Below are positions 43,449-51,657 of a stretch of DNA of 64,000 nucleotides, one piece after another. A program made the position numbers and the translations under genes. The notes below the pieces were generated by a model. It was not told the origin of the DNA, searched no databases, and saw only the letters and a program-made list of their open reading frames with translations. The first letter of the stretch is position 1, and each line of letters opens with the position of its first letter. The stretch lies in NCBI GenBank assembly GCA_964544055.1, contig CAZJAA010000001.1, forward strand, positions 1 to 64,000. The letters are read 5' to 3'. Source of the stretch: SIG299 sp964544055 (GTDB lineage Bacteria > Bacillota > Clostridia > Lachnospirales > Lachnospiraceae).

Positions 43449-44630
43449 CTAAAAAAAACGCAATAATTTCTTTAGATAATCCAGATATTCTGCCTTTTCA
43501 ATATCTTCTTCAGCAATCAGAGATACACGGCCGATTTCCGTACCGTTCAGAGAATAAACAATAGCTCCCAGCTCATCCCCATTTTTCACTGGTGCAGTAA
43601 TTTTGTCAAACACGATTATTTCTTCCGTAATATCATCAAAATTTTCTTTTGTCAGCGAAACATACTGAAATTCTTTTTCCGGAATCAGAGTTGTTTCTTC
43701 CGTCATGCTGTGTTCCACCTCAATGATAACCGGTTCCATGCCGGAATGGTCATCTGTATAAATTCTGCATTGGGAAAAGCCGTAATTTAGCAGCGTTGCG
43801 GCTTCGCGAAAGCGTGTTTTGGTGTCCGGAGCTGAAAGAACAACAGCAATCATGTCAATCTCATTTCTTGTTGCAGTTGCACTTAAACAATAGCGTGCCT
43901 TTGAAGTGGAGCCGGTTTTTAATCCGGTAATTCCCTCATAGGAAGTAAGCAGCTTATTTGTATTGGTCAGACCAAATTCCGAGGTTCCTTTATTGGTGGT
44001 ATGTGTCATGGAATCAATCCTAGTTGTGGTATAAGTCATAATATCCGGAAAACGGTGCATAAGTTCCGCAGACATCAGTGCAATATCATAAGCACTGGAA
44101 ACGTGTCCATCCACGTCCAACCCGCAGCAGTTTACAAAATGCGTATCATTCATGCCAAGCTCTTTTGCTTTTTTGTTCATTGCTTCCACGAATGCCCCTT
44201 CTGTCCCCTCTAAATGCTCTGCCATTGCAACACAGGCATCATTTGCACTGGAAATGCAGATGCATTTTATTAACGTTTCCACCGTCTGCTGTTCGCCGGC
44301 TTCCAGATATACCTGCGAACCGCCCATGCTTGCCGCATGATCCGTTGTCGTAACAACCGTGTCCTTTGTAATTGTTCCATCCTCCAATGCCTCATAAATC
44401 AACAGCAGTGTCATTATTTTTGTAATGCTGGCCGGTGGCAGAACCTTATGCATATCTTTTTCATGAAGCACTGTTCCGGTAGAGGCTTCCATCAGAACAA
44501 ACGACTCCGATAACAACTGCGGTTTCGAAGCTTCCTCCGCAAAACAAATTCCTTTTCCCTCGCAGCACAGAATAATACTAAATAAAATAACCGCTATACT
44601 TCTGTTTACATAGATTTTAAAACGTTTCAT
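43449..44630 (-). CDS. dacF: D-Ala-D-Ala carboxypeptidase (DacF-like)
   Basis: A 393-residue secreted penicillin-binding protein that removes terminal D-Ala from wall peptides. A signal peptide spans about residues 1-32. Motifs: SITK (PPASITKIM), SAND (ISSANDACVAMAE) and KTG (GLKTGSTSKA). The last residues form a helix (YLDYLKKLLRFF) for membrane attachment, as in DacA/DacF. I chose the ATG at 44630 because a GGGAGG site lies just upstream and the protein then begins with a standard signal. It is transcribed alone between the phosphorylase terminator and the phosphoesterase. Compare the lipoprotein type at 9873. Confidence 0.92.
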   Translation of the reverse strand: MKRFKIYVNRSIAVILFSIILCCEGKGICFAEEASKPQLLSESFVLMEASTGTVLHEKDMHKVLPPASITKIMTLLLIYEALEDGTITKDTVVTTTDHAASMGGSQVYLEAGEQQTVETLIKCICISSANDACVAMAEHLEGTEGAFVEAMNKKAKELGMNDTHFVNCCGLDVDGHVSSAYDIALMSAELMHRFPDIMTYTTTRIDSMTHTTNKGTSEFGLTNTNKLLTSYEGITGLKTGSTSKARYCLSATATRNEIDMIAVVLSAPDTKTRFREAATLLNYGFSQCRIYTDDHSGMEPVIIEVEHSMTEETTLIPEKEFQYVSLTKENFDDITEEIIVFDKITAPVKNGDELGAIVYSLNGTEIGRVSLIAEEDIEKAEYLDYLKKLLRFF

Positions 44631-44714
44631 ACTTCCTCCCGAAAGCTTCTGTAACATATATATATTGCCGAAACGCATTTTTTATGTAATGGTATGCAAA
44701 AAGCAGAAAACTCT

Positions 44715-44765
44715 TTACAAAAAAGACGTACCAAGAAGCACCAACAAGGATGCTTTTTTGTACGC
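44715..44765 (-). terminator. Terminator of the nucleoside phosphorylase gene
   Basis: On the - strand GCGTAC pairs with GTACGT and AGCATCC with GGTGCTT around a short loop, followed by TTTTTT. It lies about 30 bases past the pdp stop. Confidence 0.8.
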
Positions 44766-44793
44766 CTTGAGCTTTTGCTTTATGGAATTTTGC

Positions 44794-46119
44794 TTAAAAT
44801 CGAGTGCAGCCGTCCTTTGTTACGATACCAAGCACATGCTTCGGCGCATCTACACGCTCCCTGGAAAGCTTATATGCGGCTACCAGCCTTGGAGAAGCTG
44901 CTTTCAGTTTGTCAACGTTATTGGCATATAATCTGGCAAGGGATTCTCCCTTACGCACATAATCGCCCACTTTTTTATGGATTTTAATACCTACACTTAA
45001 ATCTATTTCGCTTTCCTTGGTTTCTCTGCCACCGCCAAGAATTAAGGAAGTCATACCGATTTCATCTGTTAAAATTTCCGAAACATAGCCATCCTTGGTA
45101 GAAACAATTTCTTCTACATATTCGGTACGAGGAAATTTGTCTGTATTCCAGACGTACGAAGCATCTCCACCCTGTGCTTCTACAAATTCTGCCAGCTTTT
45201 TTAAGGCACTTCCATCTTCTATGGTAGATTTTAATAACACTTCTGCCTCAGAAATGGTTTTCACTCTGCCTGCTCCAAGAAGCATATAAGATGCCAGTGT
45301 CAGACAGGCTTCTAACAAATCCTCCGGTCCCTGACCTTTTAAGGTTTTGATGGCTTCCTTTACTTCCAGAGCATTTCCTACATATTTTCCAAGCGGCTGA
45401 CTCATATCGGACAGAACCGCATAGGTTTCCCTGCCCACGCCGTTTCCAATCTGTACCATGGTTTTTGCCAATGCTTCTGCGTCATCCAGCGTTTTCATGA
45501 ACGCACCGCTGCCGCATTTGACATCTAGCACAATCACATCAGATCCCGCAGCAATTTTCTTACTCATAATACTGGAAGAAATCAGTGAAAGATTATCTAT
45601 TGTTGCGGTCACATCACGCAGCGCATAAATTTTTTTATCTGCCGGTGCAAGGTTTGCCGTCTGACCGATGATGGCAAGCTTCATGCGGTTGACATTATCG
45701 AAAAACTGCTGCTCGGTCAGTGAAACAGAAAATCCTGGAAAGCTTTCTAGCTTATCAATCGTACCCCCGGTATGTCCAAGACCGCGCCCCGACATTTTTG
45801 CGACCGGGACTCCAAGTGCAGCAACCATTGGACCAATAATCAACGAAGTCTTATCGCCTACCCCGCCGGTACTGTGCTTATCTGCTTTTTTACCGAGAAT
45901 TTGAGACAAATCCAGTATATCACCGCTGTGTACCATTGCCATGGTAAGGTCAATGGTTTCTCTTAAATTCATTTTCTTTAAGCAGACCGCCATCAAAAAG
46001 GCAGACATCTGATAATCAGGAATTGTTCCGTTGTTAAACCCATCTACGATAAATTTTATTTCTTCGGTGGTCAGATCTTCTCCCTGTTTCTTTTTCGTAA
46101 TCAAGTCATACATTCTCAT
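44794..46119 (-). CDS. pdp: Pyrimidine-nucleoside phosphorylase
   Basis: A 441-residue enzyme that splits uridine, thymidine or deoxyuridine with phosphate to give the base and (deoxy)ribose-1-phosphate, for salvage. Motifs: the phosphate site KHSTGGVGDKTSL, KMSGRGLGHTGGTIDKLES (family signature) and the C-terminal lipoyl-like domain. The ATG at 46119 follows GGAGGGG by 6 bases. Its start overlaps the C-terminal debris of an AAA-ATPase-like gene. No deoC or cdd lies next to it. Confidence 0.95.
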   Translation of the reverse strand: MRMYDLITKKKQGEDLTTEEIKFIVDGFNNGTIPDYQMSAFLMAVCLKKMNLRETIDLTMAMVHSGDILDLSQILGKKADKHSTGGVGDKTSLIIGPMVAALGVPVAKMSGRGLGHTGGTIDKLESFPGFSVSLTEQQFFDNVNRMKLAIIGQTANLAPADKKIYALRDVTATIDNLSLISSSIMSKKIAAGSDVIVLDVKCGSGAFMKTLDDAEALAKTMVQIGNGVGRETYAVLSDMSQPLGKYVGNALEVKEAIKTLKGQGPEDLLEACLTLASYMLLGAGRVKTISEAEVLLKSTIEDGSALKKLAEFVEAQGGDASYVWNTDKFPRTEYVEEIVSTKDGYVSEILTDEIGMTSLILGGGRETKESEIDLSVGIKIHKKVGDYVRKGESLARLYANNVDKLKAASPRLVAAYKLSRERVDAPKHVLGIVTKDGCTRF

Positions 46120-46623
46120 AAGATACCCCTCCAATTAACACCGTTTTTCCCTCAAACGCAAAGCCGAACTTTTTGATTTTTTCTGCCGAAATGCCTTTTT
46201 CTAGAAGATTTTCGGCGTATTTCTTTTCTTCTATCTGCAAAAGGGCAGCGACTACGGTTGCTCAAATGATTTTTTTAACAACTGGCAGATACGGTACACC
46301 GTCATGGAATAATTTGTTTCTTTTACATTAGCGAAAGAAAGCATAATCACCGGATAGGTTCCCTGCAGCTCATGGTATTTTTCCTCGTTCCAGATGGAAA
46401 GCCCCTCGAACAAATCTCCTCGGTTTGCATAATCCACGGAAAAAAACGTTTCCAGCATATTCATGTTTAACGTTTTTCCAAACCGATGCGGACGGGTAAT
46501 TAAGGTGACAGTGTCCTGGCTCTCCCACCATTCCTTAATAAAATTTGTTTTGTCTACATAAAAACAATTGCCTTTTCTAATTTCTTCAAAGCTTTGTATT
46601 CCGATTGCTACTGTTCTTGCCAT
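46106..46623 (-). pseudogene. Broken AAA-ATPase-like (PF09820/DUF1703) gene
   Basis: The first 123 codons (46623-46252) encode the start of an AAA-ATPase-like protein: IGIQSFEEIRKGNCFYVDKT, TLITRPHRFGKTLNMNML (Walker A) and WNEEKYHELQGTYPVIMLSFANVK. A TAG then closes the frame. In the next frame, from 46252 down to 46106, the typical C-terminal end follows at once (QIEEKKYAENLLEKGI, IKKFGFAFEGKTVLIG). The roughly 350 middle residues are missing, so an internal deletion joined both ends out of frame. The remnant runs into the pdp start region. The intact family has ATPase plus nuclease-like DUF1703 domains of unknown function. Confidence 0.85.
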
Positions 46624-46689
46624 TATTTGCTCCTTTCCAGCTGTTTCTCCGCCACTGTTAAAACCATTCTTATCGAGCCATTATTTCTT

Positions 46690-46732
46690 TCAAAAAAAAT
46701 CCATTATACTTTTTCTATAGTATAACGGATTT
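46690..46732 (-). terminator. Terminator downstream of the TIR gene remnant
   Basis: Arms 46699-46710 and 46719-46730 (ATCCATTATACT and AGTATAACGGAT, one wobble) with an 8-base loop; on the - strand followed by eight T residues. It shows the SPFH-TIR set was a separate transcription unit from the ATPase gene. Confidence 0.85.
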
Positions 46733-46802
46733 TCTGGTAAATTACAAATATTAAATTATTTCTTCCTGACAAATAATTTGCCTGAATTTCTCTTAACGTA
46801 CG

Positions 46803-47570
46803 TTACACAATTTCGTACTTCTTGTACAGTTGTTCCATATCCTTTGTGTTAGAAGTCATTGCAAGGATTTCCTCCATCGAATAACCTTTCTCTGCAAGAA
46901 CATGCATTTTCATACCGGGTATCTCCGGTATGCACCCACATTCGTTCTTTACCCAGACTGCTGTTAAGTACTCCGGTCTGGTGCCAAGCACTACCATCAC
47001 CTTGGCACTGTTTAAGGCAGCAAAAATGTAAGGCTCATAGGCAGAGCCATGCTTATCTTCCAGGGTAATGCGGGCAAAAAACACCTTAAAGCCTTCCTGT
47101 GTCAGCTGGTGGTATAAGTCGTTGGCAAGCACGGAGTCCGGGGTGCGTCGGCCGTTGGCATCACTTTCTTTATAGCAGATAAACACGTCAAACGGCTCTT
47201 CTTTACTGGAAATTTCCAGAATACCTTTTTATATCTGCTCAATTTTCTTTGCTTCGTTTTCGTAAATTTCCCGCTGCAGGGCATCCGCATAATTCAGTGC
47301 AGACTTGTAATTTTCATCTGCCAGAATGGAAGTGAGTTGGGCACGGTTGACCGTAGGAACCCGGCGTTGGGTTGCCGGGTCCTCCACGTATTCAATACCA
47401 TAGGTACAAAGCACCAAAGACCAGTAGCTTTCTGTGTCCTCGGCATCCTCGTTTAATATCTGCTCATAGATAGCCATTGCCTTGTCATATTCGTTGCTCC
47501 TTCGGAAATGGCTGGCACGGTCGTACAAATTTTTCTTTTTATCATCCGTCAATTTAGGCAGCGTCTGTTT
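46803..47570 (-). pseudogene. TIR-domain gene, broken by an in-frame stop and end losses
   Basis: One reading frame running from KQTLPKL (47570) to 46803, interrupted by a single TAA at 47231-47229. Before it lies a helical repeat-like region (NLYDRASHFRRSNEYDKAM, YWSLVLCTYGIEYVEDPATQ). After 14 further codons comes a TIR domain: DVFICYKESDANGRRT, GFKVFFARITLEDKHG, EPYIFAALNSAKVMVVLGT and AVWVKNE, whose Glu matches the catalytic position of TIR NAD-cleaving enzymes. A CAA to TAA change would explain the stop. The N-terminal zinc ribbon expected before KQTLPKL is gone, and after VWVKNE the sequence departs from the family into an unrelated 45-residue tail. No ATG start is present. Confidence 0.85.
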
Positions 47571-48043
47571 CTATCTGTAACCATACGTTTGAGTTCTTTA
47601 ATTTTCTGCAATTCCAGTTCTTCTTTGCTGTTTAAGAGTTCACGCAGTTTTTTCAATTCTTCGCTAATCCGGTGTTCGATTTCTTCCAGTTCTTCGGAAT
47701 ACACCGGATCGCTGTAGCGGATTTCTTCTGCCAGATTTTCCAGTGCACTTCTGACCGTTTCATTTTCACACGCAATGACAATGTCATCCAGTTCTATCCG
47801 AAAGTTTTTTGAAGCAGTCAGCTGGCTTTCTGATGCTTTTTCAATTTGTTCAATGACATCCTGACTGTTATCCACTGCTATCAGGCCGATTGCCACACAG
47901 CCAAGCCACAGCACGGAAAGTACAACAACAAGCCAGTTCGGTACTTCAACAAAGCTGTTTAAAATCCAGATAAGGATTCCAAAAACCAGCTGAATTACGG
48001 TATAGAGGATGCCAAGTTTCAAAATTGGAAAGCCGTAAAGCTT
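47549..48043 (-). pseudogene. Membrane/coiled-coil protein fragment
   Basis: A frame of about 157-164 residues. KLYGFPILKLGILYTVIQLVFG and a second hydrophobic helix (about 30-52) are followed by a soluble helical, charged region (EEIRYSDPVYSEELEEIEHRI, then KELKRMVTDRNR). It resembles the C-terminal part of larger membrane proteins that accompany TIR/SPFH genes in Firmicutes, with the RYSDPVS and ERNR motifs. It has no ATG; a TTG at 48022 is the only possible start, without a ribosome site. The frame is the same as the preceding SPFH remnant, separated by one TAA at 48046-48044. Its last codons overlap the TIR frame, probably through a deletion. Confidence 0.65.
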
Positions 48044-49389
48044 TTATTGTAAGGTTTCTCCTTTTTGTGCCGCATATAAAACAACCAGCATGCCGAGTAT
48101 CAGTGCCAAAACAGAGAACAAAAAAGCCGGTATAACTGCACCTGTTTTTTCAAAAGGAATGGCCAAAAACAGAACACAGTACATTAGGAAAGCAATTCCG
48201 TAAACGGAAAGTATGGATATGTTTTTTTCTTCATCCTTAGTTCTCCTCATGCTGCCGCATTCCGGACAAAATCTGCTTGTAAGATTAGCAGCTCCGCAGC
48301 TACAGGTCCAGGTTTGCTGTGGTTCCGGGCATTTTGCTCCGCATTCTGGGCAAAATGGCGTTGAAATATTTGTTTTACCGCAGGAACAGCTCCAGACTTT
48401 TTCTGTGGTTTTATTCTCGTTTTCCGGAACAACTCCTGTTCCTATCTGTGTGCAATCATGAAGCACCGGAGTCATTACTTCTTTTGTCATATTGGCAACG
48501 CCGCCAAGTGCTCTCAAGGTAATTCCAAGACTTGCAAGCTCTCTCAGACTGCCGCCACTGCCGTCTCCGACAATTCCGTTTTTCATAGCCTCCATGCCAA
48601 CCTGTCTGGCAGTTTCCTGCTGATAGGTATAGCTCTTGGCACGCATTTCTTCCGCTTCTGCTTTGCGTATTTCTTCTTTGCGAACTTTCAACGTTTTTCA
48701 CCAAATTGCTGCTTTAATCTTCGAAACTGTGGGTCGTCATCCGGAGTCAGCACAGAGGTAATATAAAATTCAGGAATAATCAAACCGTAATTATCCAATG
48801 TGTCATTTAAAATAACACGGATTTTTTCGGAAAGTTCATCGATATATTCATCAATTTCAAGGATACTTATGTTTAATTCCTTGATTGCTTTTGCAAGGTT
48901 GGCTTTGACACGATTTATAATCAATGCTTTGAATTTGCCTACCAGCTGCGTGGTTTCAAACCCTTTTCCGTCATTTAAGCTGCCACAGGCAGTCTCCGAT
49001 TTCTACATGCAATCCGTACATCGGATCAAACAAACGCACTTTGCTGTCGGTTCCCCATTTAATTCCCATCTGGGTTGTCATATTGATGAAATAAATTTCG
49101 GAATAAATACGTTGTCTGCATTGGTCGGAAGCTGATACAATTTCTCAAGCATCGGAATGTTTTGCGTGGTAAGCGTATAGCGTCCTGCTCCGAATAAATA
49201 CAACGCTTTTCCGTCTTTAAAGAAAATTGCTTCCTGTGATTCGTGAACAATCAGTTGCGAGCTAAGATTAAAGTCCTCAATCGGATGCTTCCAGACGAAA
49301 ACATCATTTCCACCCTCGTATTTAATTACGTTTACCAGTTCCTGCTTTTTGATTGCTTCTTTGTTTATCTGCTTTTGGACATCAAAAAT
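48044..49389 (-). pseudogene. SPFH/virion-core-like zinc-ribbon gene with three frameshifts
   Basis: Four consecutive pieces in shifting frames rebuild one protein of about 450 residues. Frame a (49389-49078): FVWKHPIEDFNLSSQLIVHE, QEAIFFKDGKALYLFGAGRY. Frame b (about 49099-48971): EIYFINMTTQMGIKWGTDSK. Frame c (48987-48688): GKFKALIINRVKANLAKAIK, VILNDTLDNYGLIIPEFYIT. Frame d (48691-48044): KVRKEEIRKAEAEEMRAKSY, then two zinc ribbons (CSCGKTNISTPFCPECG and CSCGAANLTSRFCPECG) and two membrane helices. The a/b and c/d shifts fit single-T losses; b/c is an insertion. The start codon is also missing. Intact homologues are SPFH-domain proteins with C-terminal zinc ribbons and unknown function. 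Confidence 0.85.
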
Positions 49390-49413
49390 AGGAAAATTTC
49401 AAATATTTTTTTA

Positions 49414-49442
49414 TTGACGAAACTGCAAAAAATGACTATTAT
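49414..49442 (+). promoter_or_regulatory. Promoter of the DAHP synthase gene
   Basis: TTGACG (49414-49419), a 17-base spacer and TATTAT (49437-49442). It lies just beyond the truncated 5' end of the SPFH remnant and gives a leader of about 90 bases before aroF. Confidence 0.75.
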
Positions 49443-49481
49443 AAATAATAGGATTTTTTCTTCATTACATTAAACTTAAAA

Positions 49482-49533
49482 GGTGTGCAAAGACCAGCCT
49501 AATTTTACAAGTAAATAAATGCACACCAGGAGG
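49482..49533 (+). promoter_or_regulatory. aroF leader hairpin next to the ribosome site
   Basis: GGTGTGCA (49482-49489) pairs perfectly with TGCACACC (49520-49527) around a 30-base loop, and the right arm touches the AGGAGG ribosome binding site at 49528-49533. No T-box or known riboswitch core was seen. It could tune translation or protect the mRNA 5' end. Confidence 0.6.
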
Positions 49534-49540
49534 ACGACAA

Positions 49541-50572
49541 ATGGGATTTCATTATGTAAAAGAACTGATTTCACCGGAGGAATTAAAGCAGCTTTACCCT
49601 CTGACCGAAGAACTAAAGCAGAAAAAAGCAGTGCGTGATGCGGAAATCCGCCGTGTTTTTGAAGGAGAGGACAGCCGTTTTTTAGCCATTATCGGTCCAT
49701 GTTCTGCCGACAACGAAGATGCTGTCTGCGACTACATCAACCGTCTGGCAGCCGTTCAGGAAAAAATCAAGGATAAGGTACTGATTATTCCGCGCATTTA
49801 TACAAACAAGCCGCGTACCACCGGCGAGGGCTACATGGGACTGGTACACCAGCCGGATCCGCACAAAAAAACGGACTTTCAGGAGGGACTTCATGCAGTT
49901 CGAAAGATGCATCTTCGTGCCATTAAAGAAACCGGGCTTTCTGCTGCGGATGAAATGCTGTATCCGGAAAATTTTCCATACATTGATGATCTGCTCTCCT
50001 ACGTTGCCGTAGGCGCACGTTCCGTGGAGGATCAGCAGCACCGTCTGACTGTTTCCGGCATGGATGTTCCGGTTGGCATGAAAAATCCAACCAGCGGTGA
50101 TTTTTCTGTCATGCTAAATTCCTGCGTGGCTGCACAGATTCCGCATACGTTTCTGTACCGCCAGTGGGAAGTAGACACACCGGGCAATCCGCTGACACAC
50201 ACCATCCTCCGTGGTGCTGTCAACAAGCACGGACAGTGTATTACAAATTATCATTATGAAGATCTGATGCGTCTGCTCTCCATGTATGAGGAGCGTCCGC
50301 ATTTAAAGAACCCGGCAGTCATTGTAGATGCCAACCATTCCAACTCCAATAAAAAGTTTGCCGAGCAGCCGCGTATCGTGTCGGAGGTGCTTCACAGCCG
50401 CCGCATGAACACCTCTCTGGAAAAGCTGGTAAAGGGAGTTATGGTAGAAAGCTACCTGGTAGAAGGAACACAGAAGCTTTCCGAAGGCACCTATGGCAAA
50501 TCCATCACCGATCCATGTCTTGGCTGGGAGGATACGGAAAAGCTTCTGTATATGATTGCAGAACGTGTATAA
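49541..50572 (+). CDS. aroF: 3-deoxy-7-phosphoheptulonate (DAHP) synthase, class I
   Basis: A 343-residue enzyme joining phosphoenolpyruvate and erythrose 4-phosphate, the first step of aromatic amino-acid synthesis. It is of the E. coli AroFGH type: AIIGPCSADNED, PRIYTNKPRTTGEGYMGLVHQPD, LYPENFPYIDDLLSYVAVGARS, GMKNPTSGD and VIVDANHSNSNKKF. The N-terminal extension where feedback inhibitors bind is present. AGGAGG lies upstream, next to a leader hairpin. It is monocistronic, with its own promoter and terminator. Confidence 0.97.
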   Translation: MGFHYVKELISPEELKQLYPLTEELKQKKAVRDAEIRRVFEGEDSRFLAIIGPCSADNEDAVCDYINRLAAVQEKIKDKVLIIPRIYTNKPRTTGEGYMGLVHQPDPHKKTDFQEGLHAVRKMHLRAIKETGLSAADEMLYPENFPYIDDLLSYVAVGARSVEDQQHRLTVSGMDVPVGMKNPTSGDFSVMLNSCVAAQIPHTFLYRQWEVDTPGNPLTHTILRGAVNKHGQCITNYHYEDLMRLLSMYEERPHLKNPAVIVDANHSNSNKKFAEQPRIVSEVLHSRRMNTSLEKLVKGVMVESYLVEGTQKLSEGTYGKSITDPCLGWEDTEKLLYMIAERV

Positions 50573-50583
50573 AAAATATTGCG

Positions 50584-50634
50584 AAATGAGCCTGGCTTTT
50601 GTGATGTCACTGACACAAAAAACAGGCTCATTTT
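50584..50634 (+). terminator. aroF terminator
   Basis: AAATGAGCCTG (50584-50594) pairs with CAGGCTCATTT (50623-50633), extended by TTTTGTG/CACAAAA inside, and ends in TTTT. Confidence 0.82.
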
Positions 50635-50639
50635 GTATG

Positions 50640-50729
50640 CTACTCACAGGAAAACCACAGAAAAACAAACATTACAATTGCCATCAGAGCGGCACCATAT
50701 ATTAAAAAGAATTTCTTCGTTTTCTGCAT
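50640..50729 (-). CDS. Possible 29-residue membrane peptide
   Basis: A short open frame encoding a Lys-rich start (MQKTKKFF) and a single hydrophobic helix ending FLWFSCE. GGAAG lies 4 bases before the ATG, a weak and close site. It has the look of a small membrane peptide but no homologue is recognised and it may be chance. The rest of the 50573-50816 gap holds the aroF terminator and nothing else evident. Confidence 0.25.
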   Translation of the reverse strand: MQKTKKFFLIYGAALMAIVMFVFLWFSCE

Positions 50730-50816
50730 CCACTTCCGGTTCAAATGTTAAGGTAGTTTTACAAATATGACATTAGATTTTGTCGTCAACCAGCATATGA
50801 CATAATGGACAGTGTT

Positions 50817-51596
50817 TCAATTTTTACCTCCTTTTTTCAAAACATTTTGCGCTTCCGCAATCAGTTTCGGTGAGACATTCGGATAGGTGAGTTTTTCAGG
50901 GAGCGTGTCAAACGCTTTGATTTCTTTCACTTCACTTTCAGGAAGCTCACCAAGGGAGTGAGCTTCCGCAAGGAAAACAATTCCATTTGAGCTGGACTGA
51001 CGATTAAATCCCCAATAGTCGCACACGGGATAGAGGTCTGCATCCTTGATTCCGCTTTCCTCAAAAAGCTCACTAATTGCACATTCCAACGGTGTTTCGC
51101 CCTCTTCCAAATGACCGCCCTGTGTTTCCCAGGTATCACGATTCCTGTGTTTTGAAAGCACCCACTTTCCCTGATAGGAAGTGCAAATCACCGTATACTT
51201 GTATCTTTCCAGAAAACCAAATGGATATATCCTGCATTGCAACTCCTTGCGTGTAACCTCATGGTCAGTCTTCGGAGTCTCTGGCTTTTTGCCATGTTCT
51301 TTGCAGATTTTCAGATATAATTCGTACTCGTAACAGTCTCCCTGATACTCCTCATGAATACGAAAAGCAAAGAGGTATGCGCGCCTGTTTCTTACAGCAA
51401 ACCGTTCGTCCTCGTTCACATACGCAACATGCAGCTCTCCAATCAGCCTGTCCTTGCGAAACAGCCCAAAGATTTCTATTTTTTTATCGTTGATGTCTCT
51501 TGCATTTTCTGTAAGCATCTCCTTCGGATTATTATACTGATAGAGCTGGAACAGCAGATTCAGTTCCTCCGTATGGAGTGTTCGCACATGTAGCAT
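50817..51596 (-). CDS. GNAT-like plus Nudix hydrolase protein
   Basis: A 259-residue protein. The C-terminal part (about 130-250) is a Nudix hydrolase with box GGHLEEGETPLECAISELFEESG, where Ser replaces the Arg of the usual REUxEE motif. The N-terminal part (about 1-115) resembles a GNAT acetyltransferase-like region (IEIFGLFRKDRLIGELHVAYV, AYLFAFRIHEEYQG) but lacks a clear acetyl-CoA loop. The substrate cannot be predicted. It lies downstream of a second Nudix gene in the same direction. Confidence 0.8.
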   Translation of the reverse strand: MLHVRTLHTEELNLLFQLYQYNNPKEMLTENARDINDKKIEIFGLFRKDRLIGELHVAYVNEDERFAVRNRRAYLFAFRIHEEYQGDCYEYELYLKICKEHGKKPETPKTDHEVTRKELQCRIYPFGFLERYKYTVICTSYQGKWVLSKHRNRDTWETQGGHLEEGETPLECAISELFEESGIKDADLYPVCDYWGFNRQSSSNGIVFLAEAHSLGELPESEVKEIKAFDTLPEKLTYPNVSPKLIAEAQNVLKKGGKN

Positions 51597-51657
51597 TCTC
51601 TGTCACTTCCTTGTTACTTGATTTTAACTTTTGCTAAAAAAATCAACACAAACTTCC

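Noticed and set aside
46794..46805. Perfect 12-base palindrome TAACGTACGTTA
   Set aside because: Short, overlaps the end of a pseudogene and has no promoter nearby; likely chance.
48213..48766. Several + strand open frames opposite the SPFH remnant
   Set aside because: They mirror the coding strand of a recognisable decayed gene, lack ribosome sites and have no family features.
49443..49540. Possible T-box or tryptophan/tyrosine riboswitch ahead of aroF
   Set aside because: The conserved T-box antiterminator sequence and the leader length are missing; only one simple hairpin is present.
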